Source: Mycosarcoma maydis
Taxonomy: Eukaryota > Basidiomycota > Ustilaginomycetes > Ustilaginales
Assembly (NCBI RefSeq): GCF_000328475.2
Contig: NC_026483.1
Location: 868,001-932,000 of the forward strand
Direction: 5' to 3'
DNA: 64,000 nt
Each line of letters starts with the position of its first letter. The first letter of the stretch is position 1. The position numbers and the translations under genes are program-made. The notes under the pieces are model-generated. The model made no database searches, had not been told where the DNA came from, and was given only the letters and a program-made list of their open reading frames with translations. This document shows positions 1 through 11,041 of this stretch, piece after piece.

Positions 1-2
1 GT

Positions 3-911
3 TTCAACATCACCACTTGGCCGCTTGCTCGCGCGGATCACAGCTCGACCGACACTCGTAACCACATCCAGGCAGAGGCTCCAAGCGTGCAACTTGACTC
101 GGTAACACCTGGCAATTGGGGCGGACAGTTGGTGGAATTCCAACGAACTCCCAACGCCCTGGTCTGGTTGGTCCACGATCCGTTTCTGCGCTTGATTGTG
201 CATTGCCTAGCTCGAGTTTCGCGCTGTCCATCGTTCAGCAAAGACGACGCATCGCGCGCCGGACTGAGGTTCACGTGGATTTTGAATCCCAATCCACTGG
301 CTAGACGAGGCAGACGCGGAAGAAGGGTGAGCGTCTCGAGTTCTGCCATTTCCACTGCCGACCTAGCCAATGCGGCCGAGGCAATAACCAACGCGGTCCG
401 AAGAATACCCCCAGCACCAGGAGTTGGAGCACTGCAAACGCCACCAACGACTGATTTCGATTCGCAGACTGAGAGCGAGATCGACACGGATACGGAGGCG
501 GGCAGTCTAGGTGGATCAATGGTGATCGTTGCACCCGCATCAACAGGTGTGCAAACCGAACGGATCGCAGATCAAGTCGAACGAGATGCTGCGGATACAG
601 ACGAAGAAGAAGCAGAGATTCTCAGGAGGGTGACGAGATGGGCCATTGATAGTCATCGACGACGCGCCCGGCAAGAGGAGGAGGAACAACAGGCGCGACC
701 ACCGGACAGATCCGCACAGGACAACCTGGGATGTTCGACAAAACGTGCGGTATCACACGAACCAGATCAGACGCTCACAGCTACAGCGATTGACGAGACA
801 GATGAGTTCGATGACGATGATGACGAGGCAGACGAGTTCGGTGACGATGATGACGAGGTATTCGGGGATAGCGAAGACGATCATGATACAAGGTCGTTTA
901 GCGATGCATGA
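3..911 (+). CDS. R3H-domain protein, C-terminal part (5' end outside window)
   Basis: The reading frame is open to the left edge of the window, so this is the end of a longer gene. The GTG at 87 is an internal codon, not a start. An Arg-x3-His motif (RLIVH, nt 189-203) follows a stretch reading VHDPF, which matches the core of R3H single-stranded nucleic-acid-binding domains. After it come an Arg/Gly-rich patch, a Ser/Ala-rich linker, a Glu/Arg-rich helix (about nt 600-700) and a very acidic Asp/Glu tail. Fungal proteins with this layout are mostly uncharacterised and are presumed to bind RNA or single-stranded DNA. It converges on the uL6m gene 200 bp downstream. The domain call rests on the short motif and its context; upstream exons cannot be seen. 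Confidence 0.6.
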   Translation, partial: FNITTWPLARADHSSTDTRNHIQAEAPSVQLDSVTPGNWGGQLVEFQRTPNALVWLVHDPFLRLIVHCLARVSRCPSFSKDDASRAGLRFTWILNPNPLARRGRRGRRVSVSSSAISTADLANAAEAITNAVRRIPPAPGVGALQTPPTTDFDSQTESEIDTDTEAGSLGGSMVIVAPASTGVQTERIADQVERDAADTDEEEAEILRRVTRWAIDSHRRRARQEEEEQQARPPDRSAQDNLGCSTKRAVSHEPDQTLTATAIDETDEFDDDDDEADEFGDDDDEVFGDSEDDHDTRSFSDA

Positions 912-1115
912 TGCATGACGCTGGCTGCTGGCTGCTTTGCTACAATCAACCTAGACGGGGACCTTTTCGAGTTCATCTCATCACACCGACAACAAACATT
1001 GGCAAGTGCACGCTCAACTGGAGTCCGATCCTGACTCGGAGAGTTTCTCCTGTCCACGGCATCCGATTGAGGGTACATGCAGGTATATTGGCCAGAAGAG
1101 CAGTGTCGATGCTGG

Positions 1116-2006
1116 TTACTTCTTCTTAGCCGTCTTCAACCTGATTGTTTCGTCGTTCACAAAGATCCCCTTTCCTTTATACGGTTCAGGTTTCCTCCAA
1201 CTCCTAATCTGACTTGCGAACAAGCCCAACTGTTCCTTATCTGCGCCCTTGAGCACGATCCTGTTTGGCTGAGGCGTCTGTGCCTGAATGCCATGCGGTA
1301 CAGGAAGCAACACGGGGTGCGAGTAACCCAGACGAAGGTGAAGGCGCATGTTGGGACCCTGTTTTTCTGCAGCTTGCTTCACGCGTGCAGCTCGGTCGAT
1401 TTCGGCCTGCTTAGCTGCGTCGGAGAGGAAGAACGATTTTGTGCTAGCGAGTGCAATGTCGAGTTTCGATTGGCGAGGGAGAGGGTCCGGCTCGATCGAG
1501 GCTCGGTAACCTACACCGACGAGCTTGAGCGAGACCGTGTGTCCTTCAGATACGCCGTGGAGCGCATTGAAGAGGAGCGAGCGCGTGAGGCCCCAAAGTC
1601 CGCGTTGCTTCTTCTCAGAGGCATCCTTGATGCTCAAGCTGATATTTGAGGCGTCGGAATTCGAAAGGACGACGCAGTCGTGTAACGGAACCACGACTTC
1701 TCCCAGGGGGCCCTTGACGAGCACGGAGCGTGCATGTCGCAGAGAAGGCAGGAGCGGGCGAGATGGATTTGGATGCGGTGGAAATGGAAGCACTTCGATC
1801 GTCGTGGACGCTGGCAGGTCGAGTGGAGCACTTCCGACGTGAGAGTGTCGTATGATGGCCAGCGAGCTCGATGGCGGGGCAAGTGTTGAGCTTGCGATGC
1901 GGGGAGTGGATGCGATGCGAGAAGAGGAAGACGTAGAAGACAAGAGCAGCCCACCGAGCTGCCTTGTGATGCGAGACGTCGACGACGATGCGATGGATGC
2001 GACCAT
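1116..2006 (-). CDS. MRPL6: Mitochondrial large-subunit ribosomal protein uL6m
   Basis: This single-exon gene encodes 296 residues. The N-terminal ~60 residues are rich in Ser, Arg and Ala with almost no acidic residues, a typical mitochondrial targeting sequence. The body carries the two-fold L6 architecture. The C-terminus contains the family signature around PEPYKGKGI (about residues 273-281), followed by a lysine-rich end. In bacterial and mitochondrial ribosomes uL6 sits near the factor-binding site of the large subunit. The start at 2006 is the first ATG and gives a sensible presequence. The protein is longer than bacterial L6 (~177 aa) because of the presequence and an internal extension at about residues 180-215. 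It converges with the R3H gene and diverges from eL34. Confidence 0.92.
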   Translation of the reverse strand: MVASIASSSTSRITRQLGGLLLSSTSSSSRIASTPRIASSTLAPPSSSLAIIRHSHVGSAPLDLPASTTIEVLPFPPHPNPSRPLLPSLRHARSVLVKGPLGEVVVPLHDCVVLSNSDASNISLSIKDASEKKQRGLWGLTRSLLFNALHGVSEGHTVSLKLVGVGYRASIEPDPLPRQSKLDIALASTKSFFLSDAAKQAEIDRAARVKQAAEKQGPNMRLHLRLGYSHPVLLPVPHGIQAQTPQPNRIVLKGADKEQLGLFASQIRSWRKPEPYKGKGIFVNDETIRLKTAKKK

Positions 2007-3690
2007 CTTTCACGATACAGGCCGCCAAGCTCCTTAGGCAGGTCGAGATTCAGCGTGGATGGTGATGAGCAGCAAAGTGTTGCAGACCATTTCTTCTCGC
2101 CTCGCCCTTTTTCCCACCCTGCCCGAATCGGCACCGCTCGTCCAGAATCACATCGCACGATCCAAACTAGATCTACCCCGATCATTTTCGCTGAACTGTT
2201 ACGTCGGATCTGCCCAAGCAGACTTAAAAGATTTTTCCAATCGGTACCGAGAGGCTATAGTTTTCTCTTCTTTGGCACGTGACTATTGGAATCTCGAATA
2301 GGTCTGAAAACAGAATTCTAGGTATCGCTGAAACTTGAATACAACAGCACTAGCACCAGCGCCGCCAGCTTACAAGGGCGGTCAAGCCCAGGTTGGCAAG
2401 GCTGGCAGACAGGAGCAGCAGTGCGATTCTCAGACGTAGAAATGCCAAATTCCTTCGCAAGCTAGAGGCAGCTAAGCCAACATGCCAGTCACGCAGTGAG
2501 ATTGCAGCAGTGTGTGAAGCTAGCTGCCGTAAGTGTGATTGCTGTTGTCGTTGTCGTTGCTGCTCAATTTGCACTCTTTCTCTCCACCAACCCTTTCTTC
2601 ACCCATCCCCTCCTTCAAGAAAGAATTCGTCAAGGTTGGTATCATCGAAATCTTCAGCAGGACACGTTCATATCACCAACAGCAGTAGCCGTAGCGGTAG
2701 CAGTAACAGCATCTACCATGCCCGTGCAGAAGGGCTCGACCTGTGGAACAAACGCCAAACAACAGAACAGCACATTATTGCATTGTCACATCATCCGCAT
2801 GTCTCGACATTGACAAGCAGAATCTCGTATCAGCACTATGGGTTGACAGTGCGGTCATCATCTCTCGAGCCACCACCAGCGCGCACGTTGTTGCAGTCTT
2901 GTAATCTGCCCTCAACGGACGCACGAGCTAACACCACACACTGCACCGCAGCGGGCAACGACAGACTCAACGAAGGCTGAGATTCGGATATCTAGACATG
3001 TTCATCGAATGTACAGGCTCGTTAGGAGATGTGGAGATCGGCACCCTCGACAATTAGCTCTCGATGGGAAAGAAATGGTAGCGATTGCCGTACGTCTTGC
3101 AGCCACCTTCTGCCATCGCTGTCGCTCGGCAACGCGATGAGAGCGCTCCGCTGGGCAGACGATGTCGGTGTACTTCAGCAGCACCCATGTTCGAAAGCTT
3201 GATGTGTCCTGGTTGTACCCTTTTCGCCACCACGGAGGAACAACCGGTCCGGTTTGCGCGCACACGTATCAATTCTGCGGATATGTCTTCGTACGGTGGA
3301 CTCTACCACGGCTGTCAGAATCTGCTAGGGCTGCTGTTTCAAATCGGATGATTTACCGCATCCGTAGTGGCACACAACCAGAACAATGAAATGTTGGTAG
3401 TACCAGCATTATCAACAGCTCCGCCATCCACATCTGCCGATTTTATCAACAGCAGCAACCTCACTGCACAAACTCGAGCCAACCCGCTTCAGAGAAGTTT
3501 AGTGGAATGGCACCCACCACACGCTGTCACATCGTCGATATAGTCAGCGCAGTGCATTCCTGCTCTGCTTGCGCTACTGCTGTTAATTTGATGGTGTCTC
3601 TGTTGCGCACCCAGTCACCACGTTGGTTGTTCTTATTGCTGACTCTTACTCTTGCTGACGATCTTGTGCGAATTTTAACCCAACAACCAG
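2007..3690. other. Divergent intergenic region between uL6m and eL34
   Basis: No gene can be assigned here. It must hold both ribosomal-protein promoters. The longer open frames start on TTG or GTG codons and have low-complexity composition. An ATG at 2482 is followed at 2496 by GTGAGA, which could be a splice donor, and a short hydrophobic frame lies downstream (about 2515-2575). No continuation could be pieced together. Confidence 0.4.
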
Positions 3691-4032
3691 ATGGCTGAGC
3701 GTGTCACCCTCCGCAAGCGCAACCCCTACAACACCAAGTCGGCTCGCCGACAGATCATCAAGACGCCTGGTGGACACCTGCGATACCTGCACGTTCAGAA
3801 GCGCGGCACTGTCCCCAAGTGCGGTGACTGCCACTCGAACTTGAGCGGCATCAAGGCGCACCGCCCTCGCGAGTACGGCACCATCTCGAAGCGTCAGAAG
3901 ACGGTTTCGCGTGCTTACGGTGGTTCGCGATGCTCGGCTTGCGTGCGCATGCGCATCGTGCGTGCCTTCCTCGTCGAGGAGGCCAAGATCGTCAAGAACG
4001 TGCTCAAGGCTCAGGCTAAGGCGCAGAAGTAA
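3691..4032 (+). CDS. RPL34: 60S ribosomal protein eL34
   Basis: The gene encodes 113 residues, the usual length for eL34, and starts MAERVTLRKRNPYNT as the family does. Two CxxC pairs (Cys44/Cys47 and Cys81/Cys84) form the zinc site found in eukaryotic eL34. The C-terminus is a basic helix ending in AQAKAQK. It is a structural protein of the cytosolic large subunit. The codon choice is strongly C-ending, as expected for a highly expressed gene. The bases before the ATG (ending CCAG after a pyrimidine-rich tract with CTGAC) resemble a splice acceptor, so an intron in the 5' untranslated region is possible but not shown. Confidence 0.95.
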   Translation: MAERVTLRKRNPYNTKSARRQIIKTPGGHLRYLHVQKRGTVPKCGDCHSNLSGIKAHRPREYGTISKRQKTVSRAYGGSRCSACVRMRIVRAFLVEEAKIVKNVLKAQAKAQK

Positions 4033-4683
4033 ACTCGAAGTAGACTCGCTTTGCTTCTTCGTCACCCGCTTCTTCACACTTGTCCCTTCCTCGTCCTCTT
4101 CCATTGCACATACGTACATGCATTCACACTTATGATGACGGCGAGTCTTGCTCCATTCTTGGCGTCACAAGGATGGGGTCATTAGCAAACTTGGTGTTCC
4201 GTCTATCATTCACCAACCCCAAAAATTGCACACTCATATACACACGCATCAAATGGTGTATGGTTGCAACTGCACATTTCTTTGACGCACACACACATAT
4301 ACATCAAACTTGTACCATTGCCTTGCTAAATCGCTTGTTCGTTGTGCTGGTATTGATCAGGCGTTTTGCTTTGAGAGATCACAATTGTTGCGTACTAGGC
4401 GGGGATGCCACAGGAGTCTGTCGGGTTGGAACAAGGGTATTGGCAGAATCGAGACGAGAGGCGAGAGGCCGAGGTGGAAGTTGCCGATTGTGAAAAGTCT
4501 CAAGCGTGGTCTCAGTCTGCCTAGTTCAGAGAGAATCGATGACTTTTCAGGGGTCACCGGGATGCTTTCCTCATCCACGTTGACGACGACGTTCCGCAGC
4601 AAGCCGACCATGAGCGATCGTCGAGCTTGTCTGGCCAACTTTACACGATCCCACGCACACGCCAATGCAGCATCAGTCAGCAT

Positions 4684-4725
4684 GCGAGTCGCGAGTCGCG
4701 AGTCGCGAGTCACGAGTCACGAGTC
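4684..4725. repeat. Heptamer array, (GCGAGTC/ACGAGTC)x6
   Basis: Six tandem 7-bp units: four read GCGAGTC and two read ACGAGTC. It belongs to the same heptamer family as the arrays at 27319, 29000 and 44004. Confidence 0.9.
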
Positions 4726-5426
4726 GTGCAAAAACGCTCCGAACCCAATCCGCTCGCGTTCCAATCGCTGCTGTGCTGAGCGCGGTGAGACGTGCACAAA
4801 CGCAATCACGAACGAAAACCGTCCGGACGAATCGTGAATCGTGAATGCATGACGTCGATTGTGCACCCACTTTCACTGGTCCACGAGATCGACCGCGGGC
4901 AGACCGCGTAGCTCAGTCATTATTCTAGCCCAAAGTCCGTCTGTTCAACACGTCCGGAGGAAGCAATTGATTTGCTGTATCCCTGAGGTCGGGGTTCGAT
5001 TCCACTGAGATAGTCGTTGAGGTTTTGCAGCTTTTCCCCATAGGACGCGGTCGCAGCAGCCCAAGTCAAGGCTCAGCCTACAGGGACTTTTCACGTCGGC
5101 ACGCGCGCCATAAGTTCTTGCGTGAGGTTCACGCATCATAACTGAGTCCTTTACCTGGTCTTCTGATCCACTCAGTGACTACTTGACGGCAGTCTGCATA
5201 GGCTGCTATTCAACGCCTCGGGCGGACTCCCTTGACAACAAACAAAACCCAAAAAAGGAAAAATCAGAATACAGCAACATCAAGAGCAACCGCGCAACGC
5301 AACACGGTGTCTTCCGATCACGGAGAGTTTAGGGAAGCGCCACTCCCTTTGCCCTTTCCCGACTAACGTTAACTTAGAATCACGATTCACTTTTTTTTTT
5401 TAATTATGAATAATTTTATCGTTCAT

Positions 5427-5678
5427 TCACGATTCATTTGTTTGTTTCGCTAGCAGGCCTCTATCCATCCACTCCCAGTAACCAGCCTCGATCAGCCTCT
5501 CTTGCTCCACTTCTTCCCCGAGACTGGCCAGTCTATACCATAGCTTTCGTTCAACCCAATCCTGGAGCCAAGACTGACATGGTATGACACCAAAGTGGAA
5601 AGCAACCTGGGCATGATTGTAACCTTCGCGAAACCGAGCGAATTCTATTAAAGACAAAAAAACCACGATTGGAGTCAC
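5427..5678 (-). other. Unassigned 83-residue open frame
   Basis: The frame encodes 83 residues rich in Trp, Tyr, Glu and Leu (for example QSWLQDWVERKLWYRL), with a composition unlike the surrounding non-coding DNA. It ends inside a GAATCGTGAATG heptamer-type motif. It could be an exon of a spliced gene, a remnant of a mobile element, or a small gene. No family is recognised. It lies about 340 bp upstream of the alternative oxidase gene on the opposite strand. Confidence 0.3.
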
Positions 5679-6014
5679 AGCCGAAATGCAGGGTTCAATC
5701 AGGTGCTTTCAAATCGGTGAACGTCGGATAGCCCTTTTCGTTTCGTTCGGCCCAATGAAACCTTTTCGATTTCGACGTGGCACGCTCCGTGGCTGTCAGG
5801 CACCGCAGGCGCTGGTCAGATGGTCCGTGTCCGCCTCCTCATTGAGTGTCACCCGAGAGGTACCGACCACCACCGACTCTTGATGTCTATATCAATAGCA
5901 ACCCTGACTAATTCTCTTCAGACTCGAACCCCAACCAACTAACGTTGATCAGACTTTTAGCAACCATACCAAAGCAACACCACTCTATTCTCTCTCCAGC
6001 CCAAGCCAGTAACC

Positions 6015-7361
6015 ATGTACGTTAGTACGCCCATCGTACACGTCATGACCAGCACAGCAGGAAGCGTCGCCGGCAGGAATGCCGTGTCGTTCGCTGTTCT
6101 GGCTCGCACCCATCAACATCCTTACAACGCCCTACCATCGTCCTCCCGACGCGCCTTCTCCACCTCTCCATTCCACCTCAAACCTGCAGTACAAGCAAAG
6201 GACCGTCCCGGCTCACCAGGTCTCAAGCATCCCGATGGAAGCTACCTTCTCTTCCACCCCATCTACTCGGAGCATGAACTGGATAGCGTCAAAGTTGTGC
6301 ACCGCGAGAGCAAGACGTTCGGAGACAAGGTAGCGAGAGCCATGTGCACCGCTGCACGCACAGTGTTCGATATGGCCACGAGGTACCCGGACCACAACGG
6401 TAAGAAGTTCCCACCGCTGAAAAGGGACGTCGAAAAGACGGTGGGTCTGCCATCGCATCTTGCAAAGCAAGTTGAGAGGCTGAAGGAGCAAACCAAAGAC
6501 GCAAGCGTCAACGCAGTTGCAGGTTCGGCAACAGCAGCAGCAGCAACAACAACATCACAGAGCAGCACGACATCACCAACACCGACTGCGACTAAAGTGG
6601 TCAATCAAACTGGTGCTGATCTTCAAGAGCTTACCAGTAACGACGGTGCAATGACTCTACAAGAGATGCGTGCCAAAGGGCTTTCTTTCGGGCCCGACGG
6701 TTGGCTCAATCGTATGATTTTCCTCGAAAGCATAGCAGGTGTACCTGGAATGGTTGCTGCCACTTGCCGACATCTACAAAGCCTCCGTCTCATGCGACGC
6801 GACAAAGGATGGATTCATACCATGCTCGAGGACGCAGAGAACGAGAGAATGCACCTCCTCGTTGCGCTCCATCTCAGTGGAAAGCCCGGCTTGATCGCGC
6901 GTACATTTGTACTGCTTGCCCAAGGCGTATTCTACAACTTTTTCTTCATCTTCTATCTGCTCTCCCCCAGAGTGGCGCACCGATTTGTTGGTGTACTGGA
7001 GGAGGAAGCGGTGCTTACCTACTCGCTAATCTTGGAAGATCTCAAGGAAGGAAGACTGCCCGAATGGGAAGACGTTCCCGCTCCCGAGATCGCCAAGCAG
7101 TATTGGCAATTGGGAGATGAGGCCATGCTGGTCGATGTCATCCGAGCCATCCGAGCTGACGAGGCGACGCATCGACACATAAACCACACCTTCGCTTCGC
7201 TCAATTCGGATGACCCTAACCCATTCGCGTTGCGAGAGCCTCCGGCAAAGATGCGCGCAGAGACCTACGGCTTAGAACGTGACGAGGCTCTCGAATGGGC
7301 CAAAGGCAAGGATCTCGAAAATGGCTCCGATGCTGCGACGGCGGCCGAAAAGACCGCTTGA
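6015..7361 (+). CDS. AOX1: Mitochondrial alternative oxidase
   Basis: The gene encodes 448 residues with no intron. Alternative oxidase takes electrons from ubiquinol to oxygen in the inner mitochondrial membrane, bypassing complexes III and IV. The di-iron ligand motifs are all visible: Glu238 in FLESIAGVPG, Glu277 and His280 in NERMH, the LEEEA block at about 328-332, and Glu383/His386 in RADEATHRHINH. The hydrophobic membrane-binding helix FYNFFFIFYLL (about 310-322) sits between them. The N-terminus is Ser/Arg-rich with an RRAFSTSP cleavage-like site. A low-complexity Ala/Thr/Ser insert (about 170-205) lies ahead of the catalytic core, in a region normally compact in the family, and the first motif reads LES where LET is common. 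The start at 6015 has a good context (AACCATG). An upstream intron in the leader is possible. Confidence 0.95.
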   Translation: MYVSTPIVHVMTSTAGSVAGRNAVSFAVLARTHQHPYNALPSSSRRAFSTSPFHLKPAVQAKDRPGSPGLKHPDGSYLLFHPIYSEHELDSVKVVHRESKTFGDKVARAMCTAARTVFDMATRYPDHNGKKFPPLKRDVEKTVGLPSHLAKQVERLKEQTKDASVNAVAGSATAAAATTTSQSSTTSPTPTATKVVNQTGADLQELTSNDGAMTLQEMRAKGLSFGPDGWLNRMIFLESIAGVPGMVAATCRHLQSLRLMRRDKGWIHTMLEDAENERMHLLVALHLSGKPGLIARTFVLLAQGVFYNFFFIFYLLSPRVAHRFVGVLEEEAVLTYSLILEDLKEGRLPEWEDVPAPEIAKQYWQLGDEAMLVDVIRAIRADEATHRHINHTFASLNSDDPNPFALREPPAKMRAETYGLERDEALEWAKGKDLENGSDAATAAEKTA

Positions 7362-9493
7362 AAATCTGCTTTCCAACTGGATTCGTTTTGTGGATGTTAG
7401 CCCGAATACCACTGCCACCTTTCAGCTATTCATCAGGTCGCTTGTGAAGGTGAGATAGCTTTGTGCGTTAGCGCAAGGGAAGAAAGTTCACCTCCCCCGG
7501 ACTGTGCGCTTGCGGGTGAGTTCCGGGCAAGCAAAAATTGATGTGTTCGTGCCCCGCTTTGCGTCACAAACTTAGCCTTTGATGAGGTCGTTGAAGCATG
7601 CTCCCCCAAACTTGCGTCTTTGCGATTCTGAGGAAGGCCAAGTGCAAGCGGACGCTTCGGTCGGCCGAATACAAGATTCGTCTTACAAATCGCTGTTGCC
7701 CTTCACCGCCGTAAACCCAAGCAAATCTGGCGTGATGGCGGGACTCAAGAACAGGCTCGGTGAAATCATTCCGTTGAATGAGCTTGTCTCCATCTCCTAC
7801 TTCACGCAAGCTCTTGATCCGAGCGGTTGGACATTCGTTTCTTCTCGAGATTTGACAACCAAAGTTACGATTTTCGAGAGAGTGATGTCTTAAGGAATAT
7901 CTTCGCTAATACTGAATGGCAAGTAGGATCGTTGCAACAGTCCAGCGGAACCATGTCAAAACGAATGGATTGATTGAGTCCTCAAGGTTTGCTCAAAGTT
8001 TAAAGATGAGAGTTTCGAGTACGTTCTGCTTGGATTCGAGCCCACGTCGGCTTTGAGACGAATACGAAATCCGATCCGATAGCATCTGCTAGATGTTTGG
8101 CTCGAGTAGCGCGAGAGTTGTTGGAGTGAGACGCAGCTTGTTTCCAGCTCAAACGGTGTCGTAAAGCGGGTCGTTGCCGAGTCTAGCAAGTTTGGCCACT
8201 ATCGAGTGGTTTGTCAATTCACCGAACTATTCACCGGTCTGAGGTTAATCCTTGGACCATAGCAGGCTGGTCGCTGAAAATGTTGTTTCAAGCTGTCTAT
8301 ACCATAATTATTGCTTGACAACCTCTGCCGAAAGAGATCCCGCGGCGCGTCTGCAGCATCTCATGGGAAAAATCTTGTCAAAAGCGCCTAAGACCGAATG
8401 GAGCAACAGCGCAAGCCACAATTATCCCGTCTCCCTTCTGCGTTCTTCCCGGTGGATCGTCAAGTTGGCTTGAATTCAGAAATCGTTTGGATGTTGTGAC
8501 AAAGCAACTGCTGTAGCGAGTGCGCAAACATTGATGCACGCTCATAGCCTCGAGTCGCGCGCCTTTGAGCTGAGGCATACCTTTGCGGTGCTTCTCGATT
8601 AGAAAGCCGGAGCAGTGAACGCAGCCGACAAGGACCTAGGAAGCGAAGCAGAGGCCGACAATGCCTGTTGAGTTAAAGGACGATTTGGCTCAAGATTGCA
8701 GCCACAAGCTCCATCTGGAGTAGTTGATGAGCCGGAAAGCTGCGCAACGAAAGAGCTTATATGCAAATTAGCTTATCGAAGCGTGCCAGAGCCGTGCAGA
8801 TAGCTACTTGGATCGTGACGGCGAGTTTTGCTATGATGGTAGGATGGGCAATCGGGACAATGTGCTTGAAGTGGCCAGCTACGAGCGATCCTTGCAGCCT
8901 GTCTGGAGATGTTGAATCAGAACGTCTCTGTTTCTGTTGCGGCGCATACACACACTCATCTGACGTCGAATTCCAAGTGCACTTCTGCCTGTAGCCATCC
9001 GTCGCGAAAATCACGGGAAAAATGACGACAGGAAGAGTTCTTGCTTGACTCAGCAGCAAACTCATTCACTCTCTCACTCACCTAATCGACTCGGACGAAC
9101 AGAGGCTACTGCGCTCTTTTCTCACGCCCCTTCGCCATCACAGTCACAATCTTACTCTGACGTATTCCTCTACTTGCTCGCTAGCCCAAGTGCCTCTACG
9201 ATCGTCGGCGCTACCGATGCTGACAAGCTGGCGAGAGGTCAGAGCAGACAAGGCGGTCAAGGCAGACAGAGCTTGAGTTTATCCACGCTTTGTCTACAGG
9301 ATCCAACGGAGGCAATTCTTCTACTTCGATTGCGATCTTTACCCCATTCACATTGACGCAATGTACTGGGAATGGCTCTTTGTCTGCTTTTCTGCGCCAT
9401 CTTGCTACAGCCAAGCCAAGCATGTCCGGGCTTTGCTATCTACCTCGGTTTGTCGTCTGAGGACGGCGCGGCACGACGAAATCAACTACATCC

Positions 9494-9540
9494 AAGCACA
9501 GCAAGCACAACAAGCACAGCAAGCACAGCAAGCACAGCAC
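9494..9540. repeat. 9-bp tandem repeat (AGCACAGCA-type)
   Basis: About five imperfect 9-bp units in line. They create the artificial CLLCLL and QAQQAQ frames on the two strands. Confidence 0.8.
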
Positions 9541-10695
9541 ACCACGTCCCGGTTCATCGTCAGCGTCTTGCTGGCACGATTCTCGCCAAGGAACCACGAC
9601 AGGACAGGGTCGCTCCACACTACCGTTTAGGCCGGCGAACCCTGGAACTTCTCGTGGCAGTATTGCAGTCCAGAAGAGTTACACCGTCGATCTGCTCAGC
9701 GCTGATCGCGCTTGTCTGGGTCCGACTATTTTAAGTCATTGAAGCGCAACTTTGTCACCCTCAAGCCACACTCGACATCCACACACGACGTCGAGGTCAA
9801 CCCAAGCCACATCCGACGCTGTGCCTTCCTCAAATTCTTACTGCGTGCAAAGATTCGGTGATTCCGATCAGTCCACTGGCTCCCATTCAAGATTGTCCCG
9901 TCTGTCTCGAAACTTCACTCAGTGTCGCTGCCCTCTCTGCGGCAAATCCGTTATCTCCAGCGCATCTTTCACGAAAGAGCAGAGGCCCAAGTTGCCACGG
10001 AGATCGATCCGACTTTTACCCCCAAAACGCTGTCAGCTCTAAACGAATCGACTCGTATCGATTCGAACTCAGCTCAGCTCAGCGAGCATACACCTTTCTA
10101 GTCAACAGCTGGTTTGCCTCTGAGCAAGTTAGTCGAATCAGCAACTTGACGAATCAGCAGCTTGATGCGCCGTGGCGATTGGTTCATCTAGAATTGCATT
10201 GAATCGCAAGTTCTAGACCAACACATACCTCATCTGCAGCGCCGCGCCCAGTGGCGTCTGCGATCCTTGGCAGCTGAGTGCCAAAGCCCGCAATTGCCTA
10301 AACGGCTAAGTTGCCCAACTTGTCGGCTAGCTGTTGCTTTTCGTCTGGCTATCCATCCGACACACTGTCAACCAGAAAGCTCACTCTATCTTAGCTTTCC
10401 TCGTTCTCCATCCGCCGGGCGTAACGCCACAATTCACTTTGGATCCTACTCTTCTATGCGGAGAAATCGATACAAAGACTGTTTCGTCACTTTGTTGTTT
10501 CGCTCGGATTCCGTTGGCATTCTGAAACAGAGCTTCTGAAGGCTCAAAGCACAGAAGCTGGCTCGCTCGTTCGCTCGCTCACGCATACTACACGGTTTTT
10601 GCCGGTCCTCACCTCGATCCCTGACTTTCGCAGAGCAGCTGTGACAGCCGCTCGCTGCACAGCCTTTGTCAGACATTCGACCTGAAACGACATAG

Positions 10696-10752
10696 GCACA
10701 GACACAGACACACAGACACAAACACAGACACAGACACAGACACAGACACAGA
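10696..10752. repeat. CAGACA hexamer microsatellite
   Basis: About nine units of ACAGAC with a few interruptions, some 290 bp upstream of the NDT80-like start codon. Confidence 0.85.
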
Positions 10753-11041
10753 TACAAGTATATCCAGCGAGACGGGTACGGACGCAGACAAGGACTCGGG
10801 CTTTCCGGACCACGCTCGCCTTTTACCATCAAGCTACACTCTCCCTTGCTTAACACGTCGGTCTGATCCCGAACCCGACTTGCTGTCATCTTTCTTTTGC
10901 ATCTCACAGCTTCGCCCCCTTTGAGTGGAGCTTCCGAGCGGCCTGACCATCAGCGACTTTTGGTGCTCTGTGCCTTTCTGCTGTTTGCTGTCCTTCGGAT
11001 TCAGCTTGAAACGCCCTCGACAGCTGCTGACGAAGCAGTTC

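Larger units (their letters stand above)
4033..6014. other. Intergenic region eL34 to alternative oxidase
   Basis: No confident gene. It contains the heptamer array at 4684-4725, an A/T-rich patch around 5390-5415 and an unassigned minus-strand open frame at 5427-5678. The last few hundred bases are the alternative oxidase promoter and leader. A pyrimidine-rich stretch ending TTCAG near 5922 could be a 5'-UTR splice acceptor. Confidence 0.45.
7362..11041. other. Long gene-poor region upstream of the NDT80-like gene
   Basis: About 3.7 kb without a supportable gene. Open frames are short or repeat-driven: a 9-bp CAG-type repeat at about 9494-9540 gives a QAQ-rich frame, and a CAGACA-type microsatellite lies at about 10696-10752. 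Much of it may be promoter and 5' leader of the NDT80-like gene. Confidence 0.4.

Noticed and set aside
2393..2980. 195-residue open frame and an overlapping hydrophobic frame at 2496-2813
   Set aside because: They start on TTG and GTG, the hydrophobic run comes from a GTTGTC simple repeat, and no conserved content or consistent splicing was found.
4902..5015. tRNA-like signals (GTAGCTCAGT and GGGGTTCGATTCC)
   Set aside because: A D-arm-like and a T-arm-like word lie about 90 bp apart, but the T stem pairs poorly, the acceptor ends do not pair and no anticodon arm fits.
9361..9734. QAQQ-rich open frames
   Set aside because: They are produced by the 9-bp tandem repeat and lack conserved content on either side.
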